Shown here: piece after piece, positions 1 to 6,438 of the stretch
Layout of the letters: each line of letters begins with the position of its first letter
Position numbering within the stretch: the first letter of the stretch is position 1
Assembly: GCA_027038805.1 (NCBI GenBank)
Contig: JALWGO010000173.1
Coordinates: 1-10,819 of the forward strand
Direction of reading: 5' to 3'
From: Thermoprotei archaeon
GTDB taxonomy: Archaea; Thermoproteota; Thermoprotei_A; Sulfolobales; WANQ01
DNA: 10,819 nucleotides
The notes under the pieces: model-generated
Databases searched by the model: none
Told to the model about the DNA's origin: nothing
The model's input: the letters and a program-made list of their open reading frames with translations, nothing else
Translations under genes and position numbers: made by a program

Positions 1-62
1 GAACAACATTGATATAGCTCTACCTTCCTCCCTTCCTCTAATCTTATTTAGTGGTTTCAAAG

Positions 63-70
63 AATATAAA
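63..70 (+). promoter_or_regulatory. Putative TATA box of the first amidohydrolase gene
   Basis: AATATAAA is preceded by an A-rich BRE-like stretch (TCAAAG). A transcript start about 26 bases downstream, near position 92, would leave a leader of about 23 bases containing the GAGGT ribosome binding site. I see no other gene in bases 1-62. Confidence 0.45.
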
Positions 71-114
71 CACTAAGTATATCATTGTGAAGTAGAGTCT
101 AAGAGGTTAAAAGA

Positions 115-1263
115 TTGGTAGATCGGGAGATAATAGTTAATGCTGGCTATGTCTTAAGGGGTAAGGAATTCGATGTAATAGAGAGAGCACACATAGTGAT
201 AAGAAGAGATAGAATAGCATCTATAGAGAGAGGCTGGGCAAGTAACTCAGACTACCATTTCCCTAAGGGCATAGTTCTACCGGGACTAGTCAACGCACAT
301 ATTCATGCAGGAGACTATAGTTTTCAGGAAGCCGGATTAGAGCTAAGCTTTGAGGAGATCGTTGGCTCACCTGATAGCCTTAAACATAGATTATTGAGGA
401 CGTTGCCAAAGCAGAGAATTATTAATGGTATAAAGAGTGTACTTGAATACAGTATTCGGATCGGCGTATTAGTATTAGCTGATTTCAGAGAAAATGGGTT
501 AGAAGGCATACAGTTAGGCTTAGAGGCGAGTAAAGGACTACCAGTACACTACCTAGTCTTCGCCCGCCCAAGTAGAGGAGAGGAAGATCCCAGGAAACTA
601 GTAGAACATGCCCATGGTATAGGTTTACCAACGCCTCTAGGCTTTAGCAAAGAATATCTTAGACATATACGAGAGAACGTTCACGATAAGAGAATAGCTA
701 CTCACGTCGGCGAGCTAGCAGAGTATGCTGAAAGAGAATTCAGGCTAGCAGTAGAGGTACTGGATGCAGACTTCATAGTACATGGAACACACTTGAAACG
801 CGAACATATAGAGGAGCTCGCGGAAAAGGATAAAGGGATAATACTTTGCCCGAGAGCTAACTCATGGTTTGCTGTAGGAATACCACCAGTCGACGCCGTA
901 CTCAAGTATAACCTGAAGACTGGGCTGGGAACAGATAATGCTGGGTGGATTAAACCCGACTTATGGCGTGAACTAGAATACACGTGGAATATTCTTAGAC
1001 TAAAACATTTCAGAGTAGATCCCAAGAGACTACTAAGTATTGTAACCTATGAGGCAGCAAGCCTACTAGGCCTAGAAGACTATGGTGTTGTAGGAGAAGA
1101 CTATGAGGCATCATTTATCGTATTAGACTCTGAGAGCATGGGGTTCCAGTTCTCCCATAACCCACTAGCTAGTATTGTTAAACGCGGTGGTGGAGAGCAC
1201 ATTTTAGCTGTCTTCTTTAAAGGCAACCTAGTCTATTCTCCTAGACGACTTAGCGTTTCCTAG
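115..1263 (+). CDS. Metal-dependent amidohydrolase, deaminase/chlorohydrolase (SsnA/TrzN-like) type
   Basis: This is a cytosolic TIM-barrel amidohydrolase that probably deaminates or hydrolyses a heterocyclic or amide substrate. Visible features are the first-strand metal ligands His62-x-His64 (NAHIHAGD), His197 with the likely catalytic Glu200 (THVGE), His223 (VHGTH), a CPRAN segment at 245-249 matching the family CPxSN motif, and Asp274 in GTDN. No carboxylated lysine is apparent, which fits the mononuclear subtype of guanine, cytosine and adenosine-derivative deaminases. The C-terminal strands (NPLASIV, then a V-x-x-V-hydrophobic-GN pattern) form the usual small beta-sandwich. At 382 residues it is shorter than the typical 430-450. 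The start is TTG at 115, supported by GAGGT at 103-107 with a 7-base spacer. Its last 14 bases overlap the convergent gene at 1250. The substrate cannot be told from sequence; the superfamily call is secure. Confidence 0.9.
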   Translation: MVDREIIVNAGYVLRGKEFDVIERAHIVIRRDRIASIERGWASNSDYHFPKGIVLPGLVNAHIHAGDYSFQEAGLELSFEEIVGSPDSLKHRLLRTLPKQRIINGIKSVLEYSIRIGVLVLADFRENGLEGIQLGLEASKGLPVHYLVFARPSRGEEDPRKLVEHAHGIGLPTPLGFSKEYLRHIRENVHDKRIATHVGELAEYAEREFRLAVEVLDADFIVHGTHLKREHIEELAEKDKGIILCPRANSWFAVGIPPVDAVLKYNLKTGLGTDNAGWIKPDLWRELEYTWNILRLKHFRVDPKRLLSIVTYEAASLLGLEDYGVVGEDYEASFIVLDSESMGFQFSHNPLASIVKRGGGEHILAVFFKGNLVYSPRRLSVS

Positions 1264-2419
1264 AGAAAACTATTGAGGCAACGATAACAACTATTACTGC
1301 AACTAATATTATCAAGTAGAATGTCGTATTGAATACTCTACTCTCAACACTGCTAGTAGTCCCAGGTGTTGATGAACTGAGCATGGGTGTTTCAAAGGGG
1401 CCTCCACTAACCTGTTTTCTAGTAACGGGTACTATTGATGTGAAAGTACTACCATTGGGGTAGACTATTGTTATCGTTGCATTAGATACAATAGTACTCG
1501 TCACCTTGACTCTAGGCTCTGTTGTACTTGTTGTACTTATTGTATTGGAAGTCTTTGTCTGCTGACTCGAGGTCGTCGTTTCCGTGGTTTGTGATGTGGT
1601 GTTGAAACTTATAGACACTATTTCTGGAGTACTAGTAGTACATGTATGCGTAGTTGTTTGGGAAGGTGTAGAGGTAGTCTCGTTTACTCTGGTTGTTGTT
1701 GGAGTTGTTGGTTCTTGTAGGCTGTATGTTATGTTGAAGGACTCTAATGTGAAGGTTATGTTGAGTCCAGGGTCTGTTGAGAGAGCCATTAATGTGATAT
1801 ATGTGGGTGGGCTTGTAATGTTTAACTTAGCTGTAAACCCGTTTACTGTTAATGTTGTTAGGCTTTCATTGTATGATAACTCTATGTTGAGGGTCTTTGT
1901 TTTACCAATACTTCTCTGAATACTACCTATCAATGCTAAACCGTATTTCGGGTAAACTATTATCTGTGTTAGCGGGGAACCGGGTTTGTCTCCTCCACTA
2001 CCATTATACCATGTCTTGTGGAGTACTACTTCAATTACTCCGCCTAGATCCTCCTCAATGCTAAGTCTAAGCCGTGCTTTAAAGCCAAGGGGTTTTTCAG
2101 TAAATTTTACATAGACTCCCGCCATCCCCATACTTGCCTTACTGAAAGCAGCTTTTACGCGAACTCCTTCATCCGTAACGTTTACGTAGCCGTAGCCGTA
2201 GACTCTCTTCCACAACCCTATGATTACTTCATCTACTTGTAGCCTATAGTCTCCGGGATCAACATGACTGTCACCTTCAACTACAACGTGTAGTGCCCTC
2301 TCTTTGAGTAAGTCTACTATTTCTATAGCATGTTGCTGAGCAACTGGGGCTACCTGCAATAATATTAGTAATAGTGCTGCTGATACTCCGATTACTCTTT
2401 CTATCATTCTAGTATTCAT
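1250..2419 (-). CDS. Secreted, Thr/Ser-rich, C-terminally anchored surface protein of unknown function
   Basis: I do not recognise a family. The 389-residue product has a signal peptide (hydrophobic 8-26, likely ending after VAPVA), a beta-rich ectodomain at about 40-235, a Thr/Ser stalk at about 236-310, another short beta-like segment to about 335, and one membrane helix at 366-385 followed by SRKR. That gives an outside domain on a stalk with a short cytoplasmic tail. The ectodomain alternates strands with YxxN and GF/NI motifs and might be a concanavalin-A-like jelly roll; this is only an impression. About eleven N-x-S/T sequons (N80, N139, N184, N200, N220, N229, N246, N273, N313, N322, N364) suggest heavy glycosylation. 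The ATG lies inside the end of the upstream YtcJ-type gene (11-base overlap), so the two are almost certainly one operon and translationally coupled. A second ATG (residue 5, at 2407) is possible. It could be a binding or adhesion protein; no catalytic motif is visible. Confidence 0.85.
   Translation of the reverse strand: MNTRMIERVIGVSAALLLILLQVAPVAQQHAIEIVDLLKERALHVVVEGDSHVDPGDYRLQVDEVIIGLWKRVYGYGYVNVTDEGVRVKAAFSKASMGMAGVYVKFTEKPLGFKARLRLSIEEDLGGVIEVVLHKTWYNGSGGDKPGSPLTQIIVYPKYGLALIGSIQRSIGKTKTLNIELSYNESLTTLTVNGFTAKLNITSPPTYITLMALSTDPGLNITFTLESFNITYSLQEPTTPTTTRVNETTSTPSQTTTHTCTTSTPEIVSISFNTTSQTTETTTSSQQTKTSNTISTTSTTEPRVKVTSTIVSNATITIVYPNGSTFTSIVPVTRKQVSGGPFETPMLSSSTPGTTSSVESRVFNTTFYLIILVAVIVVIVASIVFSRKR
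1487..1714 (-). repeat. Low-complexity Thr/Ser-coding stalk
   Basis: Degenerate ACN/TCN codons encode residues about 236-311 of the surface protein. It is a protein-level low-complexity stalk rather than an exact DNA tandem repeat, and is a likely site of O-glycosylation. Confidence 0.7.
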
Positions 2420-3914
2420 ATATTATTCTACCTCCAACCATGACGAGCCTAGGCCTTATACCCGCGATATCGTATTCGCTAAGACTCCAAGGGTTTTCAT
2501 CGAGAGCTATTAGGTCTGCGAAGTATCCCCTCTTTATTAAACCTATCTCTCCTTCATCTCTTCCAGCTATTGCCCCACCAATAGTGTATAATGATAATGC
2601 CCTACTAGCTGGTAGGCTCTCGCCACCAGTTATACTTGATAGCTTCCCCCTATGTATTGCCGCCGCTATGCTTAGCCAGGGGTTTACTGGTTCTACTGGT
2701 GCATCACTACTACCCGCTAATACTAGTCCCTTAGACATAAGTGATTTAAAAGCGTATACATGTCTTGTTCTCTCACCTAGTCTCTGCTCTATCCACCAGT
2801 CACTTATAGTAAAGTGTGGCTGTACTACTATTGCTAGCGGCTTGTATTTAGCGAGCTTATCTATTATTTCTGGAGGTGTTAGTGACGCATGTTCTATCCT
2901 AATATTGTCTGGCGGTACCATTGATAATGCTTTAATTACCTCTTCTAACGCTCTATCACCAATAGCGTGTACTGCTAGGAGAAGACCATTCCGTCTAAGC
3001 TCTGATGCAAGAGATGCTACTTCCTCTGCATTTAATAATAATTTGCCTCTATTCAGCTCGTCATCACTATATGGTTCTTTTAGAGCAGCGGTCTTAGCGC
3101 CAAAGCTGCCGTCCATGAATATCTTTACCCCTTTTATGGAGAGCATGGGGTTTTCTCTATATCGAGCTAATAGTTTCTTATCTATTCTTTCATAGGCTTC
3201 TCTCGATAAGAACAGTTTCACTCTTATGGGGAGCTCTTTCTTCTCCTCCAGCAGTCTCAGTGCATTGAATTCCTCTAAGCTAGCATTCATTGAGTGCACT
3301 GTTGTTAACCCATAGGAGGCTAAATGGAGTAGGACTCGGCGGAGTCTACCAGCTAGTTCTTCTACCGAGGGCTTGGGTATAGAGTCATAGACTAATTTGA
3401 GAGCATCCTCATATAATATACCGGTAGGCTCACCACTATCATTAAATTCTACGAAGCTTTTGTATTCTTTTAAACGCTCTTTTAAACCAGTCTTCTCTAA
3501 TGCAACACTATTAACTACACCCACATGCCCACAAACTCTTATTAAGAAGACAGGATTGTTTGGAGAAGCCTCATCTATATCCCATCGAGTTGGAAGCCTC
3601 TTCTCATAAAAGAGTTCGTGATCCCATCCCCTACCAATAATCCACTCGCCTTTCCCAACTCTAGTTGACTTTAATCTTATTGCCTCAACTAATTCGCTAA
3701 TACTCCTAGTCCCCCTTAAGTCGAGCCAATCTAAACCTAGTGCAAGCCACGATAAATGTAGGTGTGCGTCAATGAGGCCGGGTATAAGAACTGAGCTGCC
3801 TAGATCTATAATTCTAGAAGCCTTTCCACTATATTTTCTACAAGATTCTTCTCTTCCAACATGTATTATCCGTTCTCCTTCAACTACAACACAGTTTTCA
3901 GCATATGATCCCAT
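2409..3914 (-). CDS. YtcJ-type metal-dependent amidohydrolase (amidohydrolase 3 family)
   Basis: This is a TIM-barrel hydrolase related to YtcJ and N-substituted formamide deformylase. Numbered from the ATG at 3914 (501 residues), it shows the entry strand PGLIDAHLHLSW with His51 and His53, GRGWDHELF at 95-103, VCGH with His130, TTVHSMN with His207, VKIFMDGSFGAKTAAL around Lys264, AVHAIGDRA with His316 and Asp320, RIEHA with His342, and GSSDAPVEPVNPW with Asp404, all in family order. The C-terminal GEIGLIKRGYFADLIALDENP is the usual beta-sandwich return. The first canonical start looks too late: the same frame stays open upstream and encodes LILENARVM, the expected first beta strand of the family, so translation probably begins near 3953. 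The gene is first in an operon with the surface protein. The product is cytosolic as no signal peptide is seen. Substrate is unknown; family members act on amide or formamide bonds. Confidence 0.9.
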   Translation of the reverse strand: MGSYAENCVVVEGERIIHVGREESCRKYSGKASRIIDLGSSVLIPGLIDAHLHLSWLALGLDWLDLRGTRSISELVEAIRLKSTRVGKGEWIIGRGWDHELFYEKRLPTRWDIDEASPNNPVFLIRVCGHVGVVNSVALEKTGLKERLKEYKSFVEFNDSGEPTGILYEDALKLVYDSIPKPSVEELAGRLRRVLLHLASYGLTTVHSMNASLEEFNALRLLEEKKELPIRVKLFLSREAYERIDKKLLARYRENPMLSIKGVKIFMDGSFGAKTAALKEPYSDDELNRGKLLLNAEEVASLASELRRNGLLLAVHAIGDRALEEVIKALSMVPPDNIRIEHASLTPPEIIDKLAKYKPLAIVVQPHFTISDWWIEQRLGERTRHVYAFKSLMSKGLVLAGSSDAPVEPVNPWLSIAAAIHRGKLSSITGGESLPASRALSLYTIGGAIAGRDEGEIGLIKRGYFADLIALDENPWSLSEYDIAGIRPRLVMVGGRIIYEY

Positions 3915-3953
3915 GACTCGGGCGTTCTCTAGTATAAGGATTTTCCCTAGAAT
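3915..3953 (-). other. Probable N-terminal extension of the YtcJ-type gene from an ATT start
   Basis: Thirteen further in-frame codons precede the ATG at 3914 and read I-L-G-K-I-L-I-L-E-N-A-R-V, a standard amidohydrolase first strand. No ATG, GTG or TTG occurs between 3914 and the in-frame TGA about 24 codons upstream of that ATG. The ATT at 3953 has AGGTG at 3966-3962 with an 8-base spacer. The TATA box at 3991-4000 predicts a transcript start near 3970, so this stretch would be in the mRNA. An ATA or CTT start is a weaker alternative. Confidence 0.5.
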
Positions 3954-3976
3954 ACCTGGTGCACCTAAGCTATACC

Positions 3977-3991
3977 GTAGTAAAGTACTAC
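3977..3991. promoter_or_regulatory. Palindrome beside the divergent TATA box, candidate operator
   Basis: GTAGTA-aag-TACTAC is a perfect 6-base inverted repeat with a 3-base spacer. It abuts the TATA box and lies between it and the expected transcript start of the YtcJ-type operon, a position where a bound protein would block RNA polymerase. Confidence 0.4.
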
Positions 3992-4001
3992 TATATTTAT
4001 G
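3991..4001. promoter_or_regulatory. Putative shared TATA box of the divergent promoter
   Basis: CTATATTTATG reads as ATAAATATAG on the minus strand and TATATTTAT on the plus strand. On the minus strand it predicts a start near 3970 for the YtcJ-type operon. On the plus strand it predicts one near 4022 for the oxidoreductase, with a leader of about 43 bases. I see no better TATA candidate for the oxidoreductase in the short gap. Confidence 0.45.
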
Positions 4002-4064
4002 TACTTGTCATCCAAGTATTCTCCTCCGGGAAACAAGCACTCGTTAACAATGCGGTGAGAGGCA

Positions 4065-4979
4065 TTGGATAGAGTTAGCGTGGGATTAGTAGGAGCTGGT
4101 AAATGGGGCTCTAATATCGCACGCGTATTAAAGGAGCTTGAAAGGGAGGGACTAGTAGAGTTTAAACTAATAGTAGACATAGATTTAGAGAAAGCTAAGA
4201 GCTTAGCTGAAAAACACGGTGTACCCAGGTATTCGAGTAGTTTGGATAGTGTGAGGGGTCTTGACGCTGTAGCCGTGGTTGTCTCAATACCCTACCTAGC
4301 CAGTACGGCTAGGAAAATCGCTTCAATGAATATAGACTTATTTGTTGAAAAACCAGTTGCGAGGAGTCTGCGCGAATTAGAAGAATTGAAAAAGGAAGTA
4401 GAGGCTAGAAAACTGGTAGCGGTACCGGGGTTTATTATGAGGTTTAACTCGGTCGTAGAGTACCTTAAAGGAAAAGCTGGGGAGCTAGGCGTAAACGTCT
4501 TAGAGTTGAGGAGGCTTTCAAGAAGACCCCCACACGCTAGGATGAACAATATCCTACTGGACCTTGCAGTCCATGACATCGATATAGCGAACTATTTATT
4601 ATCAGATAAGACCGAGCCCGTACTCAAGGCATGGATGCACATGAAGGTTAGCAGTGATGAAGTAGTTAAGATAGTCTTAGACTACGATGGTACGCCAGCA
4701 ATGATCCACGTAGACGGTATAAGTCCGGCAAAAGTAAGAGAAATAGACATGATAACACCAGAATACTTTATCCGTGGAAACACGGATAACAATACAATAA
4801 CGTATCTTAAAACCGGAGAACCCCCACGAGTCGTTAAGGTTAATGGAGAAGAACCATTGAAGAGAGAGCTGCGTGAATGGATTCGCAGAGTTAGAGGCGA
4901 GAATAGTAGCTCGCCCACACTTGATGATGCATGGAGAGTTCTAAGAATACTAGATCCTATTCTAAGAGAACTAGGTTAG
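4065..4979 (+). CDS. Gfo/Idh/MocA family NAD(P)-dependent oxidoreductase
   Basis: This is a cytosolic dehydrogenase that probably interconverts a hydroxyl and a keto group on a sugar, inositol or related polyol. The N-terminal Rossmann fold (about 1-118) has the dinucleotide loop VGLVGAGKWG at 6-15, an acidic residue after the second strand (VDID at 37-40), and the family EKP motif at Glu95-Lys96-Pro97. The C-terminal domain carries D-x-A-x-H-D-x-D at 166-173 (LDLAVHDIDI) with the expected catalytic His170 and Asp166/Asp173. The 304 residues are slightly short for the family. The TTG start is favoured because an in-frame TGA lies just upstream at 4056-4058 and GGTGA at 4054-4058 sits 6 bases before it. 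It is divergent from the YtcJ-type operon and probably shares its promoter region. The exact substrate cannot be named. Confidence 0.9.
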   Translation: MDRVSVGLVGAGKWGSNIARVLKELEREGLVEFKLIVDIDLEKAKSLAEKHGVPRYSSSLDSVRGLDAVAVVVSIPYLASTARKIASMNIDLFVEKPVARSLRELEELKKEVEARKLVAVPGFIMRFNSVVEYLKGKAGELGVNVLELRRLSRRPPHARMNNILLDLAVHDIDIANYLLSDKTEPVLKAWMHMKVSSDEVVKIVLDYDGTPAMIHVDGISPAKVREIDMITPEYFIRGNTDNNTITYLKTGEPPRVVKVNGEEPLKRELREWIRRVRGENSSSPTLDDAWRVLRILDPILRELG

Positions 4980-5074
4980 CAACACTTTTCTATGCAGAAT
5001 CCCTGGTGAGGAGGAGTAGGATCTAAAACCCTGCAATAACTTGTATTATCTTCTTAGGGTGGGTGGTTTAGGCA

Positions 5075-5329
5075 ATGGATATAGGTGGTAGTATAGCCTA
5101 TGCTATAAACGTGCTCCAAAATATTATCAAGACATTGTTAGAGGAGACCTTGTTTAAACAGAATCCAGGGCTAGCGGAACAGTATAGTGGTGCTTTCAGC
5201 ATACTTATCCTACTGACTGCCCTTTACCTACTACTTGTTTTCGCTTCATCTCTAAAGAAAGTTATAGGATACATATTGTTGTTTGGATGGGGCTTACTAA
5301 TCCTATCGCTTATCTTGTCAAAGCTCTAG
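5075..5329 (+). CDS. Small two-helix membrane protein, unknown
   Basis: I do not recognise this 84-residue protein. It has an amphipathic N-terminal segment (about 8-27), then two membrane helices at about 39-58 and 63-82 separated by a short SSLKK turn, giving a tight hairpin. The positive loop suggests that both ends face outward if the loop is cytoplasmic. The start is well supported: GGTGG at 5062-5066 lies 8 bases before the ATG. A weak TATA-like TCTAAAAC at 5022-5029 could provide its own promoter; otherwise it would be read through from the oxidoreductase 95 bases upstream. Its stop is directly followed by an in-frame ATG of the next reading frame. Function unknown; a membrane partner for a neighbour is possible but unsupported. 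Confidence 0.75.
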   Translation: MDIGGSIAYAINVLQNIIKTLLEETLFKQNPGLAEQYSGAFSILILLTALYLLLVFASSLKKVIGYILLFGWGLLILSLILSKL

Positions 5330-5382
5330 ATGATAGTATTTATACTTGCAGTGCCTAGTCTATTAGGATTCAAAAGCGATAA

Positions 5383-5390
5383 TTTAAATA
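5383..5390 (+). promoter_or_regulatory. TATA box of the basic helix-turn-helix gene
   Basis: TTTAAATA is a near-consensus archaeal TATA box, placing the transcript start near 5413 and leaving a leader of about 60 bases before the ATG at 5474. Its position inside the upstream extension of the reading frame argues against a start at 5330. Confidence 0.55.
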
Positions 5391-5473
5391 TCCCCTTTTG
5401 CAACTTATGCGTACTAAGAGAGAAAGATTTATCTCCACTAGAAAACATAAGGAGTACTGTGGGTGAGCATTCA

Positions 5474-5899
5474 ATGACAAGTGAACAGAGCCTACTCTTG
5501 CAAAAAAGAAGGAGAAGGAAGAGAAAGGCGTGGATAGAGGACTCTAAGATATACTTAAAGAAGAGAAAAACAGTTCACGAGATACCAATACCAGAAGAAC
5601 TAGTAGACTTCGCTAAGAAAGAGATAGAGCTAATAGACTACATATTATTCGACTCGCCGATAGCCAGCAAGCTAAGACACCCAGCAACCGCTAGAACAAT
5701 AACAATACTCTTATACGCGAGGGCCAAGGGCATACCCATATCAAGAGTAGCGAAACAATTCAACATAGCCCACGAGCAACTCTACCGTATCGAACGGCTA
5801 CTAGAGAAGGCTGGGATAAAAGAAGAAGTATACAAGGAGGCAGAAAAACTCCTAACACAACCAGAGGAAGGAAAGAAGAGGAGAAGAAGAAAGAAATAA
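5474..5899 (+). CDS. Small, very basic helix-turn-helix protein, putative DNA-binding
   Basis: From the ATG at 5474 the product has 141 residues. It has a basic N-terminal patch (KRRRRKRK at 11-18), a charged linker, a helical region (EELVDFAKKEIELIDYI at about 41-57), a helix-turn-helix-like core at about 72-112 (TITILLYARAKGIPISRVAKQFNIAHEQLYRI, then a RLLEKAGI helix) and a second basic tail (KKRRRRKK at 134-141). The core pattern (I-x-x-S-x-V-A-x-x-F-N-I-x-x-x-x-L-Y-R-I) resembles a DNA-recognition unit. Two basic arms flanking one core suggest a nucleic-acid-binding regulator or chromatin-associated protein; the target is unknown. The start is chosen for GGTGA at 5462-5466 with a 7-base spacer. 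GTG at 5459 and ATG at 5330 are in-frame alternatives, but the 5330 version adds an unrelated hydrophobic, Cys-containing leader and would place the TATA box inside the gene. I know no named family. Confidence 0.75.
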   Translation: MTSEQSLLLQKRRRRKRKAWIEDSKIYLKKRKTVHEIPIPEELVDFAKKEIELIDYILFDSPIASKLRHPATARTITILLYARAKGIPISRVAKQFNIAHEQLYRIERLLEKAGIKEEVYKEAEKLLTQPEEGKKRRRRKK

Positions 5900-5912
5900 C
5901 CAGGATAATAAG

Positions 5913-5997
5913 TTCACACTAACATTAACACTTTTTATACTTCAACAATACCTACACCATTACCCACACTAAACTCTCATTCCATTACATCCACTAT
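5913..5997 (+). other. 85-base tract with no G on the plus strand
   Basis: Every base from 5913 to 5997 is A, C or T. It begins shortly after the helix-turn-helix gene and contains one T5 run (CTTTTTATAC around 5931-5940). It has no open reading frame of note. It is probably the untranslated end and termination zone of that gene; such RNA would be essentially unstructured. Confidence 0.7.
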
Positions 5998-6018
5998 GGG
6001 CTTACAGATCCTTAAACT

Positions 6019-6027
6019 ATTTAAACT
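6019..6027 (+). promoter_or_regulatory. TATA box of the 102-residue membrane protein gene
   Basis: TATTTAAAC fits the archaeal TATA consensus and predicts transcription from about 6049, some 36 bases before the ATG at 6085. Confidence 0.5.
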
Positions 6028-6034
6028 TGAACAT

Positions 6035-6058
6035 CTACAAGGCTAACCAAGGTTGTAG
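6035..6058. promoter_or_regulatory. Inverted repeat over the predicted transcript start
   Basis: CTACAA (6035-6040) and TTGTAG (6053-6058) form perfect 6-base arms around a 12-base centre, which itself contains AACCAAGGTT. It spans the expected start site just downstream of the TATA box, where an operator would repress; it could also be a small leader hairpin. Confidence 0.3.
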
Positions 6059-6084
6059 TATAATAAAATCGGGTGTACTAAGAT

Positions 6085-6393
6085 ATGGCTAAGCTAAGTA
6101 CAATAGAATTATGGAAGAAGGTTCGAGTCTTTCCAGCATGGCTTATATTGGCTGAAGCATTATTATTGGTAGCAACCTTTCTGCTACCGATATTTGTGAG
6201 AGCAACTAATCCCCTAGCACAACTTATATTCCAGCTAGCATTCATGATAATGCTAACGCTATTTATGGCTACACTAACTACATGGATGGTTGCATGGAGT
6301 GTTGCACGAGCATTAATAATATTATCGGAGGAAAAAGAGGCCTCCGAAAAAGAAGAGAAAGAAAAAGCATCTGAGGAAAAAGTAAAACAATAA
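6085..6393 (+). CDS. Small two-helix membrane protein with charged tail, unknown
   Basis: I do not recognise this 102-residue protein. Two hydrophobic helices (about 17-39 and 45-72) are followed by a cytoplasmic-looking tail from about 78 made almost entirely of Glu, Lys, Ser and Ala, likely a helix or coiled coil. The first helix is preceded by a basic stretch (WKKVR), so both ends probably lie inside. GGTG at 6072-6075 is 9 bases before the ATG, acceptable though on the long side. It has its own TATA box and is convergent with the permease operon. The tail could bind a soluble partner, but no partner is indicated by the context. Confidence 0.75.
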   Translation: MAKLSTIELWKKVRVFPAWLILAEALLLVATFLLPIFVRATNPLAQLIFQLAFMIMLTLFMATLTTWMVAWSVARALIILSEEKEASEKEEKEKASEEKVKQ

Positions 6394-6410
6394 CATTACG
6401 TGGTATTATC

Positions 6411-6438
6411 AATCTTTTATTCTATTTGTATCCTTATT
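6411..6438 (+). terminator. U-rich termination region
   Basis: A T-rich stretch (AATCTTTTATTCTATTTG and onward) lies directly after the 102-residue gene, with no hairpin, as expected for archaeal U-tract termination. Confidence 0.4.

Noticed and set aside
3062..3068. GTGATGA on the minus strand as a C box of a small RNA
   Set aside because: It lies in the coding sequence of the YtcJ-type enzyme and the following CTGA is too close for a guide; it is explained by the codons.
2440..3195. Long plus-strand reading frame of about 250 codons
   Set aside because: It is antisense to the YtcJ-type gene, whose motifs are unmistakable; its product is Ser/Leu/Ile-rich with no motif and no ribosome binding site of note.
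5330..5473. Upstream start (ATG 5330) for the basic HTH protein
   Set aside because: It contains a TATA box, lacks its own ribosome binding site, and adds a hydrophobic, Cys-containing leader unlike the rest of the protein; GGTGA before 5474 is a better start.
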